A stretch of 64,000 bases of DNA from Mycolicibacterium sediminis (GCF_010731735.1 NZ_AP022588.1:5270001-5334000), one strand, 5' to 3'. Shown: positions 50,052 through 59,845, counted from the stretch's first letter. The notes: generated from the letters alone by a model not told the origin. Made by a program: numbers and translations.

Positions 50052-50879
50052 TCACCTCGCGCCGGACCCGTCCCGATTCGGCTTGCGCACCATGACCTTT
50101 CCCGCGACGGTGCCGCCGTCCACGGGGAGCACCGTGCCGGTCACGTAGCGCGAGCGGTCGGTGGCGAAGTACAGCACCGCCTCGGCGACGTCGCTCGCGG
50201 CGCCCTCGCGCTTGAGCGGCCGGTCGTCGCGCATCTGCTGCCGGATGCGCGCCTCGAACTTCTCGAGCCGCTCCCGGTCCTCGTCGGTGGCCGCCGACCG
50301 CAGAATCGGGGTCGGGATGTTGCCCGGCGCGATGCAGTTGACCCTGATGTCGTAATGCGCCAACTCGATCGCGGCGGACTTGCTGAACTGGATGATGGCG
50401 GCCTTGGACGCGCGGTAGCTGGCGACGCCTCCGCCGGCGAGGATGCCTCCGATCGAGGCCATGTTGACGATCGCACCGCCGCCATGGTCGGCCATGTACC
50501 GGCCGGCATCTCGCGTACCCGCCATCACGCCGAGCAGGTTCACCCGCATCACGCTGTCGAACTCGGCGAAGTCCTCGTCGAAGAGACCCTTCTTGAGCGG
50601 ACTCGACCGGCCCGCGTTGTTCACCATCACGTCCAGGCCGCCGAACTCGTCCACGGCGCGCGCCACCACCCGCGCGACGTCGTCCTGGTCGGCGACGTCG
50701 GTCCGCTGGAAGATCGCGGCGTCACCGAGGTCGGCGGCGAGCGCCTCGCCCAATTCGGTCTGCACGTCGGCGATCACGACGTGCGCGCCCTCGGCGACGA
50801 ACCGCTCGACGATGCCCCGGCCGATGCCCGACGCGCCACCGGTGACGATGGTGGCCTTGCCCTCCAGTTCCGCGCTCAC
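50052..50879 (-). CDS. Short-chain dehydrogenase/reductase
   Basis: 275 residues from GTG 50879 (GTGA overlap with the hydrolase stop). TGGASGIGRG, VNNAGRSSPLKKG, catalytic Y-x3-K in SYRASKAA, and VTGTVLPVDGGTV. IADVQT suggests NAD(H). A polar C-terminal tail (MVRKPNRDGSG) is unusual. Likely oxidises a ring or side-chain alcohol. An apparent extension to 51578 is a shadow reading. Confidence 0.92.
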   Translation of the reverse strand: MSAELEGKATIVTGGASGIGRGIVERFVAEGAHVVIADVQTELGEALAADLGDAAIFQRTDVADQDDVARVVARAVDEFGGLDVMVNNAGRSSPLKKGLFDEDFAEFDSVMRVNLLGVMAGTRDAGRYMADHGGGAIVNMASIGGILAGGGVASYRASKAAIIQFSKSAAIELAHYDIRVNCIAPGNIPTPILRSAATDEDRERLEKFEARIRQQMRDDRPLKREGAASDVAEAVLYFATDRSRYVTGTVLPVDGGTVAGKVMVRKPNRDGSGAR

Positions 50880-51712
50880 GACACGGTGCTCCCCTCCAGG
50901 AAGTCCAACAGCAGGTGGTTGACGGCCTCGGGCCGTTCGATCTGGGGGCAGTGCCCGGCGTCGTCGACGACGACCGAGCGCGCCCCGCCGATGCGTCCCG
51001 CGACGTCGGCGGCCCACCCGGACGGGAGCAGCTTGTCCCCCGCTCCCTCGACGACGAGCGTGGGCACTCCGATGCGCCCGTACGCGCGGTCGGTCGACGG
51101 CGTGGGCGGCGCCGTCGCACCCGGACGACGGAACCTGGCCGCGGCGATCGCCTCCCACGCTCCCGGCATGGCGCTCGACTCGTGGCGGCGCGTGACGTAG
51201 GCGTCGTCGTCGGGCCACTGCAGGCCCGCGAACAACGCGGTGACGATGCGGCGCATGCCGGCCACCGTGCCGTCGTAGTCGTAGAGGGCATCGGCATGCT
51301 CGTTGCGCTGGATCGCACCGCCGCCGCAGATCAGGGACAGGCTGCGGACCGGGAGTGCCGGAGACGCCGACGTGGTGTCGACGAGCAGATTGATCGCGCC
51401 CATCGAGTTGCCCACGAAGTGCGCCGACGTCACGCCCATCGTCGCGCAGAAGCGGGCGACGTGGCGGATGCGCAGGCCGCGGCCGTCGACGAAGTCCACC
51501 ACCTTGGCGGAGTGGCCGTAGCCCAGCATGTCCGGGGCGAGGACGCGGTACCGGCTCGCCAGCGCGCCGATCGTGCACTCCCAGGCCAGGTCTGCGCTGG
51601 CACCGAACTCGCCGCCGTGCAGGAGGACGACGGTGTCACCCGAGCCCGCCTCGAGGTAGCCGGTGATCAGACCGTCGACGACGATCGACTTCCGCTCGAA
51701 CGTGCTCGTCAC
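50876..51712 (-). CDS. Alpha/beta hydrolase (meta-cleavage-product-hydrolase-like)
   Basis: 278 residues. Oxyanion HGGEFGASA, nucleophile elbow FVGNSMGAIN, acid GAGDKLLPSGWA, and catalytic histidine DAGHCPQIE. The Ser-Asp-His set and HGGEFGAS pattern match C-C hydrolases such as MhpC or HsaD. GTG 51712 is the best start by homology, but a start nearer 51788 is possible, since 91 bp lie before the FMN-reductase stop. Would cleave a vinylogous 1,5-diketone. Confidence 0.87.
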   Translation of the reverse strand: MTSTFERKSIVVDGLITGYLEAGSGDTVVLLHGGEFGASADLAWECTIGALASRYRVLAPDMLGYGHSAKVVDFVDGRGLRIRHVARFCATMGVTSAHFVGNSMGAINLLVDTTSASPALPVRSLSLICGGGAIQRNEHADALYDYDGTVAGMRRIVTALFAGLQWPDDDAYVTRRHESSAMPGAWEAIAAARFRRPGATAPPTPSTDRAYGRIGVPTLVVEGAGDKLLPSGWAADVAGRIGGARSVVVDDAGHCPQIERPEAVNHLLLDFLEGSTVS

Positions 51713-51803
51713 CGCGGACACCGGCGACGACGTCGAACGCGCGGTGGTGGCGCGTATTTCGCCGATTCCTCGCCGTACCGGCACGTTCGGCGCAGTGGTG
51801 TGG

Positions 51804-52373
51804 TCACGCCGCCCGCGCCGCGCCGGCCACGAGTTGCATCGCGAGCATGTCCAGCTGGCCGCTGATGGCGTCGTCCACCAGTTCCCCGGCTTCGCCCCAG
51901 ATCTGGTCGGCCGAGTTGATCGCGACGCCCAGCGGGGTGGGCCACGCCCGCAGCGCATGGCCGATGACCCGCAGCTGGCCGAGCGTCCCGACGGCGGCCT
52001 GCCATCCGTAGGCGCAACTGATGCACCCCCACGGCGTGTTGTCGAGGTAGACCCTGGCGTCACCGCGCAGATCCTCGATGTAGTCGAGGGCGTTCTTCAC
52101 CAGTCCGGACACCCCGCCGTGGTACCCGGGCGAGCCGACCACGACGGCGTCGGCGTCGCGCAGTGCGGCGACCAGCGCGGTGGCCTTGTCGGTGCGGGCC
52201 GGCTCGTGCGGGTTGTACATGGGCAGATCGATGTCGTCGCCGCAGAAGAGCGCGGTCCGTCCACCACGCTGTTCGACCGCGGAGAGGCAGTGGCGCAGCG
52301 CTCGTTCGGTCGACGAGTTCGTCCGGAGCGTGCCGCCGAGTCCGACGATGAGGGGCTGAGGTCGAGGTGTCAC
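51804..52373 (-). CDS. NAD(P)H-dependent FMN reductase family protein
   Basis: 189 residues, flavodoxin-like fold. VGLGGTLRTNSSTERAL and GSPGYHGGVSGLVKNALDYIE are the FMN-binding loops. Supplies reduced flavin, perhaps to the luciferase-like monooxygenase encoded at 54208-55533 in the same cluster. GTG start, 7 bp after the cyclase-like stop. Confidence 0.88.
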   Translation of the reverse strand: MTPRPQPLIVGLGGTLRTNSSTERALRHCLSAVEQRGGRTALFCGDDIDLPMYNPHEPARTDKATALVAALRDADAVVVGSPGYHGGVSGLVKNALDYIEDLRGDARVYLDNTPWGCISCAYGWQAAVGTLGQLRVIGHALRAWPTPLGVAINSADQIWGEAGELVDDAISGQLDMLAMQLVAGAARAA

Positions 52374-52380
52374 GTGTGCC

Positions 52381-53376
52381 TCACTTGATCGCGATCGGGT
52401 TGACGGGCGCGCCGACCGCGCCGACCACCTTCAACGGCGGCGCGATCAGCTGGAATTCGTAGACGCCGTCCTGGCGGCAGTCCGCGGCGAGTCCCGCGAG
52501 GTTCCAGTACTCGCCGAGCATCAGACCCATGTCGCGCAGGCACAGCATGTGCATCGGCAGGAACGTGCCCTCGACCCCGTTGGCCGGGTCGGGGTCCTCG
52601 ACCATCAGGTTGTCCGCGGCGACGGCGGCGACGTCGAGGTCGTGCAGCCACGACGCACACGTCCAGTCCAGACCCGCGCCGGGCTCGGCGCCGTCGCCCG
52701 TGTCGAGGAACCGCGTCCACCATCCGGTGTGCACGACGACGACGTCGCCCGAGCCGATCGACACGCCCTGCGCGGCGGCGACGTCGTCCAATTCCTGTGG
52801 CGTGATGGGAGTCCCGGGCCGGCAGAACACGTCCTCGCCGCGGTGGGCGACCACGTCCAGCAGCACTCCTCGCGACGTGATGCCCTTGACGTCGACCTTG
52901 TCGATGCCGCAGTGAAAGGCGCCGAAACTGGTCACCGAGTCGGCGGGAAATCCGTTGTAGAGCTTGTCCTCGTAATACACGTGGGACAGCGCGTCCCACT
53001 GCGTGGCCGCCTGCAGCGGCATGACGATCATGTCGTCGTTGAAGCGGAACGGATTGTCGGCGAAGAATGCACTGACGTCGGCCGCGACCGCGTTGCGCAG
53101 CCACTGCGGGCCGTACCGGACCAGGGTCTCGGCGTCACCGCCGTCGACGGTCATCACGTGAACCGGATTCTGCCGGAACTTGAACGCCCCCTGCGGTCCC
53201 GACGAGCCGAAGTCGCCGCCGAGCGGGATGACCGTGCCCTTCGTGACCGTCGCGGCCGCCTCGGCGACCTTCTCGGCGGTGATGAGGTTGAGCGTGCCCA
53301 GTTCGTCGTCGTCTCCCCACCGGCCCCAATTGCGGACGTCGTCGGCGACTCGGCGGAAGTCGTCAAGCGTCGCCAT
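52381..53376 (-). CDS. Cyclase/kynurenine-formamidase-like (PF04199-type) hydrolase
   Basis: 331 residues. The family metal motif HxGTHxDxPxH appears as TQWDALSHVYYEDKLYNG, with D and H kept; further FHCGIDKVDVKG and VVVHTGWWTRF fit the fold. Likely a metal-dependent hydrolase opening a lactone or amide or hydrating a cyclic dione. ATG 53376 overlaps the SDR stop by 14 bp. Confidence 0.85.
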   Translation of the reverse strand: MATLDDFRRVADDVRNWGRWGDDDELGTLNLITAEKVAEAAATVTKGTVIPLGGDFGSSGPQGAFKFRQNPVHVMTVDGGDAETLVRYGPQWLRNAVAADVSAFFADNPFRFNDDMIVMPLQAATQWDALSHVYYEDKLYNGFPADSVTSFGAFHCGIDKVDVKGITSRGVLLDVVAHRGEDVFCRPGTPITPQELDDVAAAQGVSIGSGDVVVVHTGWWTRFLDTGDGAEPGAGLDWTCASWLHDLDVAAVAADNLMVEDPDPANGVEGTFLPMHMLCLRDMGLMLGEYWNLAGLAADCRQDGVYEFQLIAPPLKVVGAVGAPVNPIAIK

Positions 53377-54211
53377 GGTCGGGTCCCTCCGTCAGTGCGC
53401 GGGCGTCGGCGAGATCGCCGAACACGTTCTCCGCGACCGTACCGCCGTCCACCCAGAGCACCTGGCCGGTGACGTAACTCGCCGCGGCGCTGTTGAGGAA
53501 GACCAGCGCGGCGGCTTGCTCGTCGGGTCCCGCGACCCGGCCCAGCGGGGTCCGGAAGGAATCCAGGAAGTCCTGCCCGTAGGCGGCCCGCAGCTGATCG
53601 AGGATCGGCGTGTCCGTGACGCCCGGTCCCGTGCAGTTGATGCGGATTCCCTTGGCTCCCAGCATGCCGACGTTCGCCATGCCGTACAGGATCAGCGCCT
53701 CCTTGGACAGTCGGTAGCCGCCGTCGGCGAGCGCATCCGGATTGCGCTCGCACCAGGCCACGCCGTCGGGCATGGTCTTGGTGCCCAGCAGACCCGCGGT
53801 CACCGTGGCGTTCTCGAGGTACCGCGATGCGGCGAGCGACGAGACGCCGGCGATCGCCGAACCCGGCGGCATCGACGGGATCATCCCCTCCGTGAACCGA
53901 CGGGTGCCCAGGAAGTTGATCGTCACCACCCGCAACGGATTCTTGATCCCGGACGACACCCCGGCCACGTTGAACAGACCGTCGACCGGACCGCCGGCCG
54001 CAACGACGGCGTCGTCGATCGACGCCGTGTCCGACAGGTCCAAAGGATGGAACTCGTCGACCTCGACCGAGGGCGGCCGCACGTCCAGACCCACGACGTG
54101 GGCGCCGAGCCCGGTGAGCTGACCGACCAGCGCCGCGCCGATACCCGACGCGCAGCCGGTGACGACCATGCGCCGGCCGGCGTACCCCAGCAGATCCTCC
54201 GATGCCGTCAC
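53363..54211 (-). CDS. Short-chain dehydrogenase (3-alpha-HSD-like)
   Basis: 282 residues. TGCASGIGAAL, short strand-loop (LDVRPPSVEVDEF), FNVAGVSSG, SSLAASRYLE, and Y-x3-K as YRLSKEA with the longer insertion between Ser and Tyr typical of 3-alpha-hydroxysteroid dehydrogenase/carbonyl reductases. GTG start overlaps the luciferase-like stop. Acts on a hydroxyl group of a polycyclic or terpenoid-like compound by family analogy. Confidence 0.88.
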   Translation of the reverse strand: MTASEDLLGYAGRRMVVTGCASGIGAALVGQLTGLGAHVVGLDVRPPSVEVDEFHPLDLSDTASIDDAVVAAGGPVDGLFNVAGVSSGIKNPLRVVTINFLGTRRFTEGMIPSMPPGSAIAGVSSLAASRYLENATVTAGLLGTKTMPDGVAWCERNPDALADGGYRLSKEALILYGMANVGMLGAKGIRINCTGPGVTDTPILDQLRAAYGQDFLDSFRTPLGRVAGPDEQAAALVFLNSAAASYVTGQVLWVDGGTVAENVFGDLADARALTEGPDHGDA

Positions 54212-55533
54212 GAGCCCGCGGAACTCACGGCTTCCCGGGCGTCCTTCTCCTGCTGGGCGGCCTTCACCCGGCCCTCGTTGATCTCTGCCATCGCCTCGGG
54301 GATCTCACCGGCGGTGAACTTCCCGCCCTTGCCCGTCGGCAGCCCGCCGAACGCGTACGTCTCGTCGAACAGCGGCGCCTCCGACGGGCGACGGCGCGCC
54401 TCCACCTTCTCGATCACCGGTGCGAGCCGGATGGCCTTGGCTGCGACGGCCTTCGCGTCGCGCTCGATGAACTCGGGCAGCACCTCGCGACCCATGATCT
54501 CGATGGACTCCATCGTGCCCTCGTGGCTGCGCGGGTTGAGCAGCAGGATGATCTCGTCGACACCACTGGCCTCGTAGCCGCGCAGGAATTCGCGCACGGT
54601 GTCCGGGGATCCGATGGCACCGCGGCCCGGCCCGTAGGCGAGTGTCGGGTCCTCCTTGACCGCCTCCTGGTACAGGTCCCAGACGCCGGTGCGGCCGGGG
54701 GTGTGCATCCCGGTGAGGTAGTAGTGCATGATCCCGAACGAGAAGAAGCCGCCACCGGTTCCGAGACGCTTGAGGGCCTCGTCGTCGGACTTCGCCACCA
54801 TCATCGACAGGTCGCCACCGATGGCCAGGATGTTGGGGTTCATGGCCGGTGTCACCGGCGCGCCCTCGTCCTCGAAGGTCCGGTAGTAGCCGTCGACGCG
54901 GTCCTTCAGCGCCTCCGGTCCGGTGTAGGCGAAACTCAGTGCGCCGATGGCCTTCTGGGCCGCCATCTGCACCGATGACGGGCGGGTGCACGCGACCCAG
55001 ACCGGCGGGTGGGGCGACTGCAGCGGCTTGGGGATCACGTTGCGGGCGGGCATCTGGACGTGCTCGCCCTTGAAGCCGGTGAACGGCGCCTCGGTCATGC
55101 AGCGGATGGAGACCTCGAGCGCCTCCTCCCACATCGTGCGCTTGTCGGCGGGGTCGATGTCGAAGCCGCCCAGCTCCGCGACCGAGGACCCCTCACCGGT
55201 GCCGAACTCCACCCGGCCGTTGGACAGGTGGTCCAGCGTGGCGACCCGTTCGGCGATGCGCGCCGGGTGGTTGATCGGGGGCGGCAGGTGCATGACGCCG
55301 AAGCCCAGGCGGATGTCCCTGGTGCGCTGGCTCGCCGCGGCCAGGAACATCTCCGGCGCGGTCGAGTGACAGTACTCCTCGAGGAAGTGGTGCTCGGTCA
55401 GCCACACGGTCGAGAACCCCGCCTTGTCGGCCGCCTCGACCTCGTCCAGACCGTGCTGGAAGAGCTGGTGCTCGTCGCCGTCCGACCACGGCCGGGGAAG
55501 CGGGAACTCGTAGAACAGTGAGATCTTCATCAT
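54208..55533 (-). CDS. LLM-class (luciferase-like) flavin-dependent monooxygenase
   Basis: 441 residues. Motifs VWLTEHHFLEEYCHS, LGFGVMHLPPPINHPARIAERVATLDHLSNGR (seen as GVMHLPPPINHP and DHLSNGRVEFG). Two-component enzymes of this class use reduced FMN from a partner reductase, probably the one at 51804. Possible Baeyer-Villiger or hydroxylation chemistry. ATG at 55533 (or 55530). C-terminal 60 residues are charged and extended. Confidence 0.9.
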   Translation of the reverse strand: MMKISLFYEFPLPRPWSDGDEHQLFQHGLDEVEAADKAGFSTVWLTEHHFLEEYCHSTAPEMFLAAASQRTRDIRLGFGVMHLPPPINHPARIAERVATLDHLSNGRVEFGTGEGSSVAELGGFDIDPADKRTMWEEALEVSIRCMTEAPFTGFKGEHVQMPARNVIPKPLQSPHPPVWVACTRPSSVQMAAQKAIGALSFAYTGPEALKDRVDGYYRTFEDEGAPVTPAMNPNILAIGGDLSMMVAKSDDEALKRLGTGGGFFSFGIMHYYLTGMHTPGRTGVWDLYQEAVKEDPTLAYGPGRGAIGSPDTVREFLRGYEASGVDEIILLLNPRSHEGTMESIEIMGREVLPEFIERDAKAVAAKAIRLAPVIEKVEARRRPSEAPLFDETYAFGGLPTGKGGKFTAGEIPEAMAEINEGRVKAAQQEKDAREAVSSAGS

Positions 55534-55555
55534 TACCTCCGATAGGTGTTGGACG

Positions 55556-57286
55556 TCATGGGGAGTAGGGCACCGTCGTGGATTCCTCGGCCGCGATGTG
55601 GCGGGCGGCCACGTACCCGAAGGTCATCGCCGGCCCGATCGTGGCGCCGGCGCCCGCGTAGCTGCGGCCCATCACCGCTGCGCTGGCATTGCCCGTCGCG
55701 TACAGACCGTCGATCACCGAGTCGTCGTCGCGCAGCACCCGCGCGAATTCGTCGGTGCGCAGCCCGCCGGACGTCCCGAGGTCGCCCAGGATGATCTGAA
55801 ATGCGTAGTACGGGGGCTTGCCCAGCGGGTGCAGGTTCGGGTTCGGCAGTGTCGGGTCGCCGTAGTAGTTGTCGTACGCGCTGTCCCCGCGACCGAAGTC
55901 GTCGTCGTGACCCGTTCGGGCCAACTCGTTGAAGCGTTCCGCGGTCGCCCGCAGCGTCGCGGCGGGGACCCCGATCTGATGCGCGAGTTCGGTGAAGCTG
56001 TCGCCCTGCTTGACGATTCCCGACTCCAGCCAGGCCTCGGGGACCTTCCGTCCGGTCGGCACCGGCGCGAACGGGATCTTGGGGATCGGCAGGTGGCCGC
56101 CCACGACGTAGCGGTGGAACGACCGGATGTCGGTGATCAGCCAGCACGGGATGTGGTCCACGCCGGTGCGCTGCCCGTCGATCATCGCGTGGGCGAAGTC
56201 CATGTAGGGAGCCGCCTCGTTGACGAACCGTTCACCGGCCCCGTTGACGACGAACTGCGACGGCATCATCCGCTCGTTGAGCATGAACTGCAGTCGGCCG
56301 TCCGGCCAGCACATCGCGGGGAACCACCACGCCTCGTCGAGGAGTTCGGTGGCCGCGCCGACCTTCTCCCCCGCCCTGATCCCGTCGCCCATCGACGCGG
56401 GATTGCCGAAGCTCCAGTCCTTCTCGAGTTCGGGCAGGTGCTCGCGCCGCCACGCCATGTCGTGGTCGAACCCACCGCTGGCGATGATCACACCGCGTCG
56501 CGCCCGGATCCGCAGCGTCCGGCCCTCGCGCTCGACGACGGCGCCGACGACGCGGCCGTCGACGTCGGCGATCAGCTCGGTCATCGGCGAGTCCAGCCAC
56601 AGCGGCACGTCGTGTTCGGCCAGCGCCAGCCGCATCCGCGCCATCAGTGATTGGCCGATGGCCGCCATGCGGTCGCCGAAGACGTGCGCGCGGACCATCC
56701 GCCAGATGAGCTTGACCATCACGGCCTTGCCGCGCCAGTTCTGGCGCACCTGGTAGAACAGCCGCAGGTCCTTGGGGGCGAACCAGATGCCCTTGGGCGC
56801 CAGCGCCAACGGGGCCAGCATGTTGGCCTCCTCGTCGCCGAGTGCCCGCAGGTCCATCTCCGGCACGTTGATGGTGCTGCCACGTTCGGAGCCGCCGGGC
56901 AACTCTGGGTAGTAGTCGGCATATCCCGGCTTCCACACGAAGTCGAACCAGGGACTGGACCGCTCGAGGAACTCCATCATCTCCGGCGCGGCGTCCACGT
57001 ACCGGCGCAACCGCGCGTCGCCGACGAGCCCGCCGGTGATCGTCCTGAGGTAGTCGAAGACGCCGTCGGGATCGGGCGTATAGCCCGCCCGGCGCTGCGA
57101 CGGTGCGCCGGGCACCCAGATGCCGCCACCGGAGAGCGCCGTGGACCCACCGAACCGCGAGGACTTCTCGACCACCAGCGTGTCGAGGCCGTCGGCGTTC
57201 GCCGTCAGCGCCGCGGTCATGCCGCCGCCGCCCGATCCGACGACGAGGACGTCGATCTCGTGGTCGAAGGCTGCGTCGGTGCTCAC
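55556..57286 (-). CDS. FAD-dependent 3-ketosteroid-delta1-dehydrogenase-like flavoprotein
   Basis: 576 residues. N-terminal FAD loop VLVVGSGGGGMTAAL, VEKSSRFGGSTALSGGGIWVP, and C-terminal GRSYAGAGATIGPAMTFGY, which matches KstD's catalytic tyrosine and glycine region. Removes hydrogens at C-1/C-2 of a 3-keto compound in characterised relatives. GTG start overlaps the extradiol dioxygenase stop. Whether the substrate is a steroid is unproven. Confidence 0.9.
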   Translation of the reverse strand: MSTDAAFDHEIDVLVVGSGGGGMTAALTANADGLDTLVVEKSSRFGGSTALSGGGIWVPGAPSQRRAGYTPDPDGVFDYLRTITGGLVGDARLRRYVDAAPEMMEFLERSSPWFDFVWKPGYADYYPELPGGSERGSTINVPEMDLRALGDEEANMLAPLALAPKGIWFAPKDLRLFYQVRQNWRGKAVMVKLIWRMVRAHVFGDRMAAIGQSLMARMRLALAEHDVPLWLDSPMTELIADVDGRVVGAVVEREGRTLRIRARRGVIIASGGFDHDMAWRREHLPELEKDWSFGNPASMGDGIRAGEKVGAATELLDEAWWFPAMCWPDGRLQFMLNERMMPSQFVVNGAGERFVNEAAPYMDFAHAMIDGQRTGVDHIPCWLITDIRSFHRYVVGGHLPIPKIPFAPVPTGRKVPEAWLESGIVKQGDSFTELAHQIGVPAATLRATAERFNELARTGHDDDFGRGDSAYDNYYGDPTLPNPNLHPLGKPPYYAFQIILGDLGTSGGLRTDEFARVLRDDDSVIDGLYATGNASAAVMGRSYAGAGATIGPAMTFGYVAARHIAAEESTTVPYSP

Positions 57287-58236
57287 TGGACGTGCACCGC
57301 CGTCCGCACCGCGAAGCCCGCGATCAGGTCGGGCGCCGCGCGGTAGTACCGCGAACCCGTCTCGTACCGGCCACGGGCCGCCATCGCCGAGAAGGCCGCG
57401 ATCCAGGTCCGCACCTCGTGCGCCGAGTTTCCGGCCTCGGCGGCGATCCACGCGTTGGTCCAGCCGTCGACGTCGGCGACGCGGTTGGTGTCGAGCAGTT
57501 CCAGCAAGGCGTCGTCCCAGTCCGGGTTGAGGGGTCGAAGTGCGCTCGCGCCGTGCGCGAAGTCGTGGGCAGCCGCCATGACGGCGCTCTGCCGGGCCGC
57601 GCGCTGTTCGGCCGACATCGGCTCGCCGTGCACGATGCGGCCGTGCGCCGCGGGCGGCGCGGTTGCCAGCGTGGGCACCGGCGGATCGTGGCTCAGCCCA
57701 CCGGATCCCACGATCAGGACGCGCTTGCCGAGGGTGGCGAGGAAGTCGCCGACGGCGGTGCCCAGCGCCCGCGCGCGTCGGATCGGGGCCAGCGGGGTGG
57801 CGACGGAGTTGATGAAGATCGGGATCACGGGCACCGAATCGACTGCGCCGAAGAGCGTCTCGAGCGGTTGTACTGTGCCGTGGTCGACGTCCATGCTCGA
57901 CGACAGCGCGACGTCGACGTCGGCCGCCCAGACCGCTTCGGCGCAGGCGGTCGCGACGTCCGTGGGCACGTCGAGGGGCCCGGCGTGGGTGCCGTAGTCG
58001 CCGACGCCGGTGGCCGCGGTGCCGATGCAGAACGACGGCATCAGGCGGTAGAAGAACCCGTTGTAGTGGTCGGGCGAAAAGATGACCACCAATTCGGGAT
58101 CGAAGGCGCGCACGAACTCTCGCGCCGTCGTCAGTGCGGCCTCGACGTCGTCAAGGAGTTCGGGTGACGGTCCCGGCAGATTCAGCAGCGGGCTGTGCGA
58201 CATGCAGCACAGCGCCAGCGACGTCTCGGTGTTCAT
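57283..58236 (-). CDS. mhpB: MhpB-like class III extradiol dioxygenase
   Basis: 317 residues, matching the length of MhpB (2,3-dihydroxyphenylpropionate 1,2-dioxygenase) and like it along the full length. SPDHYNGFFY, catalytic H119 (MDVDHGTVQ) and H183 (GGLSHDPPVP), ERYY-type C-terminal GSRYYRAAPDLIAGF. Cleaves a catechol ring next to the hydroxyls using Fe(II). ATG 58236; the upstream hydroxylase gene overlaps it by 86 bp. Exact substrate may differ from 3-phenylpropionate diols. Confidence 0.93.
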   Translation of the reverse strand: MNTETSLALCCMSHSPLLNLPGPSPELLDDVEAALTTAREFVRAFDPELVVIFSPDHYNGFFYRLMPSFCIGTAATGVGDYGTHAGPLDVPTDVATACAEAVWAADVDVALSSSMDVDHGTVQPLETLFGAVDSVPVIPIFINSVATPLAPIRRARALGTAVGDFLATLGKRVLIVGSGGLSHDPPVPTLATAPPAAHGRIVHGEPMSAEQRAARQSAVMAAAHDFAHGASALRPLNPDWDDALLELLDTNRVADVDGWTNAWIAAEAGNSAHEVRTWIAAFSAMAARGRYETGSRYYRAAPDLIAGFAVRTAVHVQ

Positions 58237-59845
58237 GGGATTGCGGTCCTCCCTTCGTCACGTGGAGGACTCCGAACAGTGCGGTGCTCATCTCGGGGGC
58301 GAGTTGGGCGATGCAGGCGCCGGCGATGCACCGGTCGGGCCGGACGAAGAGGACCGACTCGGTGTGCGCGTCGAAGAAGGACTTGAGCGCACCGGTGCGG
58401 TCGCCCACGATCACGACGTCGGGGTCGTCGTGTCCGGTCCAGTGCAGCTGGGTCTGCGGCCGCACGGCGACGAACCTGGCGCCGAGAGTCCTCCACCGCT
58501 GGAACGCCACGTCACCGAGCAGCCGGCGTGGGTCGTTGTTCCAGGCGAGCACCGCGAAGCCGGTACCGAGCACGTCGTCGAGCAGCACGTTCTGCTCGGT
58601 GCGGGTGTCCACGCGCGGCTGGATGAACAGCGTCCCGGTGGGAGACGTGGCGTCGCGCGCGACGCCGTCGAGGTGCGCGACGGCACCCTGGTCGTAGCGG
58701 GGCATCGGCTTGAAGCGCATCTCCAGGACGTAGCGCTTCAGGGTCGGTACCACCGAGGCCGATCGGATCAGTCTGTCGCGCAACGTCGCCACGTGCCGGT
58801 TGGTCGGCGAAATCACCCGTCCGACCATGGTCGACAGGTCGATCATCGCCCTCGCATGCTTGCGGCGTTCGGCGTCGTAGGTGTCGAGCAACGCGTCCCC
58901 CGCATGCCCGTTGATGACCGCGGCCAGCTTCCAGCCGAGGTTGGCCGCGTCCCGGATGCCGCTGTTGTAGCCCTGCCCCTGCCAGACCGGCATGAGGTGC
59001 GCGGCATCGCCGGCGAGGAACACCCGACCGGTCCGGAACGCGCTCGCGATGCGGGAGTGGTGGGTGTAGACGCGGTGCCGGATGACGTCGACGCGGTCCG
59101 GGTGCGGCAGGAACGGTTCGAGCATCCGCGTGATGAAGGACGGCTGCTCGACCTGCTCGTCGGTCTCGTCGGCGTGAATCATGAACTCGAAGCGGCGAAT
59201 TCCGTGTGCGATGGAGATCGACGCGTAGGGCCGGGCCGGGTCCGCGCCCACCTCGCTGTTCGGATGCCCGAGGGGGTCGGTCGCGACGTCGATGACGAGC
59301 CACCGCGTCGGCGAGGTGGTGCCCTCGAACGTCACGTTCGCCAGACGCCGGGTGGCACTGCGGCCGCCGTCGCATCCCACGACGTAGCGGGCGGTCACGG
59401 GAGGTCTGCCGTCGAGGCCGACCGTCACGCCGTCCGCCTCCTGCGTGCACGACTCCATCCGAGTGTTCCAGGCGACCTCGACGGCCTCGTAGCGGTCGAG
59501 GCCGCGCAGGAGTTCGGCGTCGACCATGGGCTGGACGAAGCCGTTGCGCTTGGGCCAGCCGAATCGTGCGTCGGGCGGGGCCATCTCGGCGAGGAGTTTC
59601 CGGTTGCCGTCGTAGAACCGCAGGATCTGGTTGGGCACGGTGTGCGGCAGGACGCGCTCGACGAGGCCGATCGACTGGAAGGTGCGCAGCGCCTCGTCGT
59701 CCAGGCCGACACCGCGCGGGTAGTCGATCAGGGTGTCGCGCTCGTCGACCACCAGCGTCCGGACTCCCTGTGCGCCCAGGACGTTGGCCAGGGTGAGGCC
59801 GACGGGTCCGGCGCCGACGACGAGGACGTCGACGCGCTCAGCCAT
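58151..59845 (-). CDS. mhpA: MhpA-like FAD-dependent aromatic hydroxylase
   Basis: 564 residues, near the 554 of E. coli MhpA. GAGPVGLTLANVLG, DG motif CDGGRSATRR, and GDAAHLMPVWQGQGYNSGIRDA. Hydroxylates 3-(3-hydroxyphenyl)propionate-type phenols to catechols using NADH. The last 30 or so residues, after FGVLHVTKGG, read into the mhpB start and look unrelated to the family; a lost stop codon may have extended the gene. ATG 59845 overlaps the hydrolase by 8 bp. Confidence 0.92.
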   Translation of the reverse strand: MAERVDVLVVGAGPVGLTLANVLGAQGVRTLVVDERDTLIDYPRGVGLDDEALRTFQSIGLVERVLPHTVPNQILRFYDGNRKLLAEMAPPDARFGWPKRNGFVQPMVDAELLRGLDRYEAVEVAWNTRMESCTQEADGVTVGLDGRPPVTARYVVGCDGGRSATRRLANVTFEGTTSPTRWLVIDVATDPLGHPNSEVGADPARPYASISIAHGIRRFEFMIHADETDEQVEQPSFITRMLEPFLPHPDRVDVIRHRVYTHHSRIASAFRTGRVFLAGDAAHLMPVWQGQGYNSGIRDAANLGWKLAAVINGHAGDALLDTYDAERRKHARAMIDLSTMVGRVISPTNRHVATLRDRLIRSASVVPTLKRYVLEMRFKPMPRYDQGAVAHLDGVARDATSPTGTLFIQPRVDTRTEQNVLLDDVLGTGFAVLAWNNDPRRLLGDVAFQRWRTLGARFVAVRPQTQLHWTGHDDPDVVIVGDRTGALKSFFDAHTESVLFVRPDRCIAGACIAQLAPEMSTALFGVLHVTKGGPQSHEHRDVAGAVLHVAQPAAESAGTVTRTP

